From Nocardia wallacei (lineage in GTDB: Bacteria; Actinomycetota; Actinomycetes; Mycobacteriales; Mycobacteriaceae): 64,000 bases of DNA. Location: contig NZ_AP023396.1 of NCBI RefSeq assembly GCF_014466955.1, forward strand, positions 7,254,001-7,318,000, read 5' to 3'. The notes beneath the pieces are model-generated. The model searched no databases and was not told the DNA's origin. It saw only the letters and a program-made list of their open reading frames with translations. Position numbers and translations under genes: made by a program. Shown here one piece after another: positions 63,644 to 64,000 of this stretch. Each line of letters begins with the position of its first letter. The first letter of the stretch is position 1.

Positions 63644-64000
63644 ATGACGGAGAATCCCGTAGTCCACGCCACTTTCACCATCGAACGCGAGTATCCGGCC
63701 GCGCCGGACCGGGTATTCGCGGCATGGTCGGATCCGGCGACCAAGGCGCGCTGGTTCGCCGGACCCGATTCTCGGCACGAACTCGACTTCCGAGTCGGCG
63801 GACGCGAACTCGCCGGCGGCACGCACGACGGCACCGAACTCACCTTCGAGACCACCTACCAGGAGATCGTGCCCGGTGAGCGCATCGTGTACACCTCGGC
63901 GCTGCGCGCCGACGACACCGTCACCACGATCTCGCTCACCTCGGTGGAATTCGTTGCGGCAGAGGAGGGCACGCGTCTCGTCCTGACCGAGCACGGCGCC
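63644..64000 (+). CDS. SRPBCC (AHSA1-like) domain protein, N-terminal part
   Basis: 119 residues to the window edge, no stop yet. Pattern FTIEREYPAAPDRVFAAWSDPATKARWFAGPD, ELDFRVGGRE and FETTYQEIVPGERIVYTSAL is the AHSA1 START-like fold that binds hydrophobic ligands. ATG three bases after the ArsR stop with GAGGAG upstream, so translation is coupled. About 30 residues are expected to be missing. Confidence 0.88.
   Translation, partial: MTENPVVHATFTIEREYPAAPDRVFAAWSDPATKARWFAGPDSRHELDFRVGGRELAGGTHDGTELTFETTYQEIVPGERIVYTSALRADDTVTTISLTSVEFVAAEEGTRLVLTEHGA

Overview
The window is very GC-rich actinobacterial DNA, most likely Nocardia or a close mycolic-acid relative. The inference rests on gene families typical of that group: an EspG-like type VII secretion chaperone, a PapA-type acyltransferase, a DsbA/VKOR oxidative-folding pair, LigB, RamB next to an AhpD-like gene and lpd, an aceA-fadB2 pair, many TetR genes, and an XRE/DUF397 pair beside DUF4254 genes. 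Several genes look leaderless, with a TANNNT -10 box seven or eight bases before the start codon. I see no rRNA, tRNA, CRISPR array, complete insertion sequence or prophage.

Layout. 0-5 kb: the end of a TetR gene, a UbiB-like kinase, a lipid-type enoyl reductase, and a PE/PPE/EspG-like mini-cluster. 5-10.5 kb: PPK2, DsbA-like plus VKOR, a convergent HtrA-like protease, a ZIP metal transporter and AdhC. 10.5-15 kb: a PapA-like acyltransferase divergent from a TetR gene, a secreted protein of unknown role, a secreted lipase and an MT0933-type antitoxin. 14.7-20 kb: a MetE homologue, fadB2 and aceA. 20-31 kb: a secreted lipase; purine catabolism genes (xanthine dehydrogenase, HIU hydrolase, OHCU decarboxylase, a MocA-like transferase, XdhC); and a four-gene ABC importer whose binding protein is frameshifted. 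31-42 kb: a membrane protein, a DHFR-like enzyme, then an amino-sugar catabolic locus. One arm of that locus encodes SIS, ROK kinase, NagA, PfkB kinase and class II aldolase; the divergent arm encodes an ABC sugar importer and a DeoR regulator. 42-50 kb: XRE/DUF397, a small Cys protein, two DUF4254 proteins, a lipase, a protease remnant, LigB, RamB and an AhpD-like protein. 50-64 kb: oxidoreductases with TetR and HxlR regulators, a Uma2 nuclease-fold protein, lpd, an M19 dipeptidase divergent from a prolyl oligopeptidase, a hydrolase, an RCK-type membrane protein, TetR, and ArsR with an SRPBCC partner.

How parts fit. RamB (47.8 kb) probably controls itself and aceA, because RamB-like TTTGCAAA sites sit upstream of both. 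The 32.5-41.7 kb locus reads as a complete import-to-triose-phosphate route for an N-acetylhexosamine, best fitting N-acetylgalactosamine through tagatose phosphates. The purine genes cover xanthine to urate and the steps after urate oxidation, but no uricase is present here.

Most notable observations: a full-length MetE homologue that has lost three of the four zinc ligands; the self-contained ABC/ROK/AgaS-type amino-sugar locus; a 94-base inverted repeat directly after aceA, part of which recurs near lpd; a 54-bp minisatellite in the amino-sugar operon; and a two-tier symmetric operator between a quinone oxidoreductase gene and its HxlR regulator.
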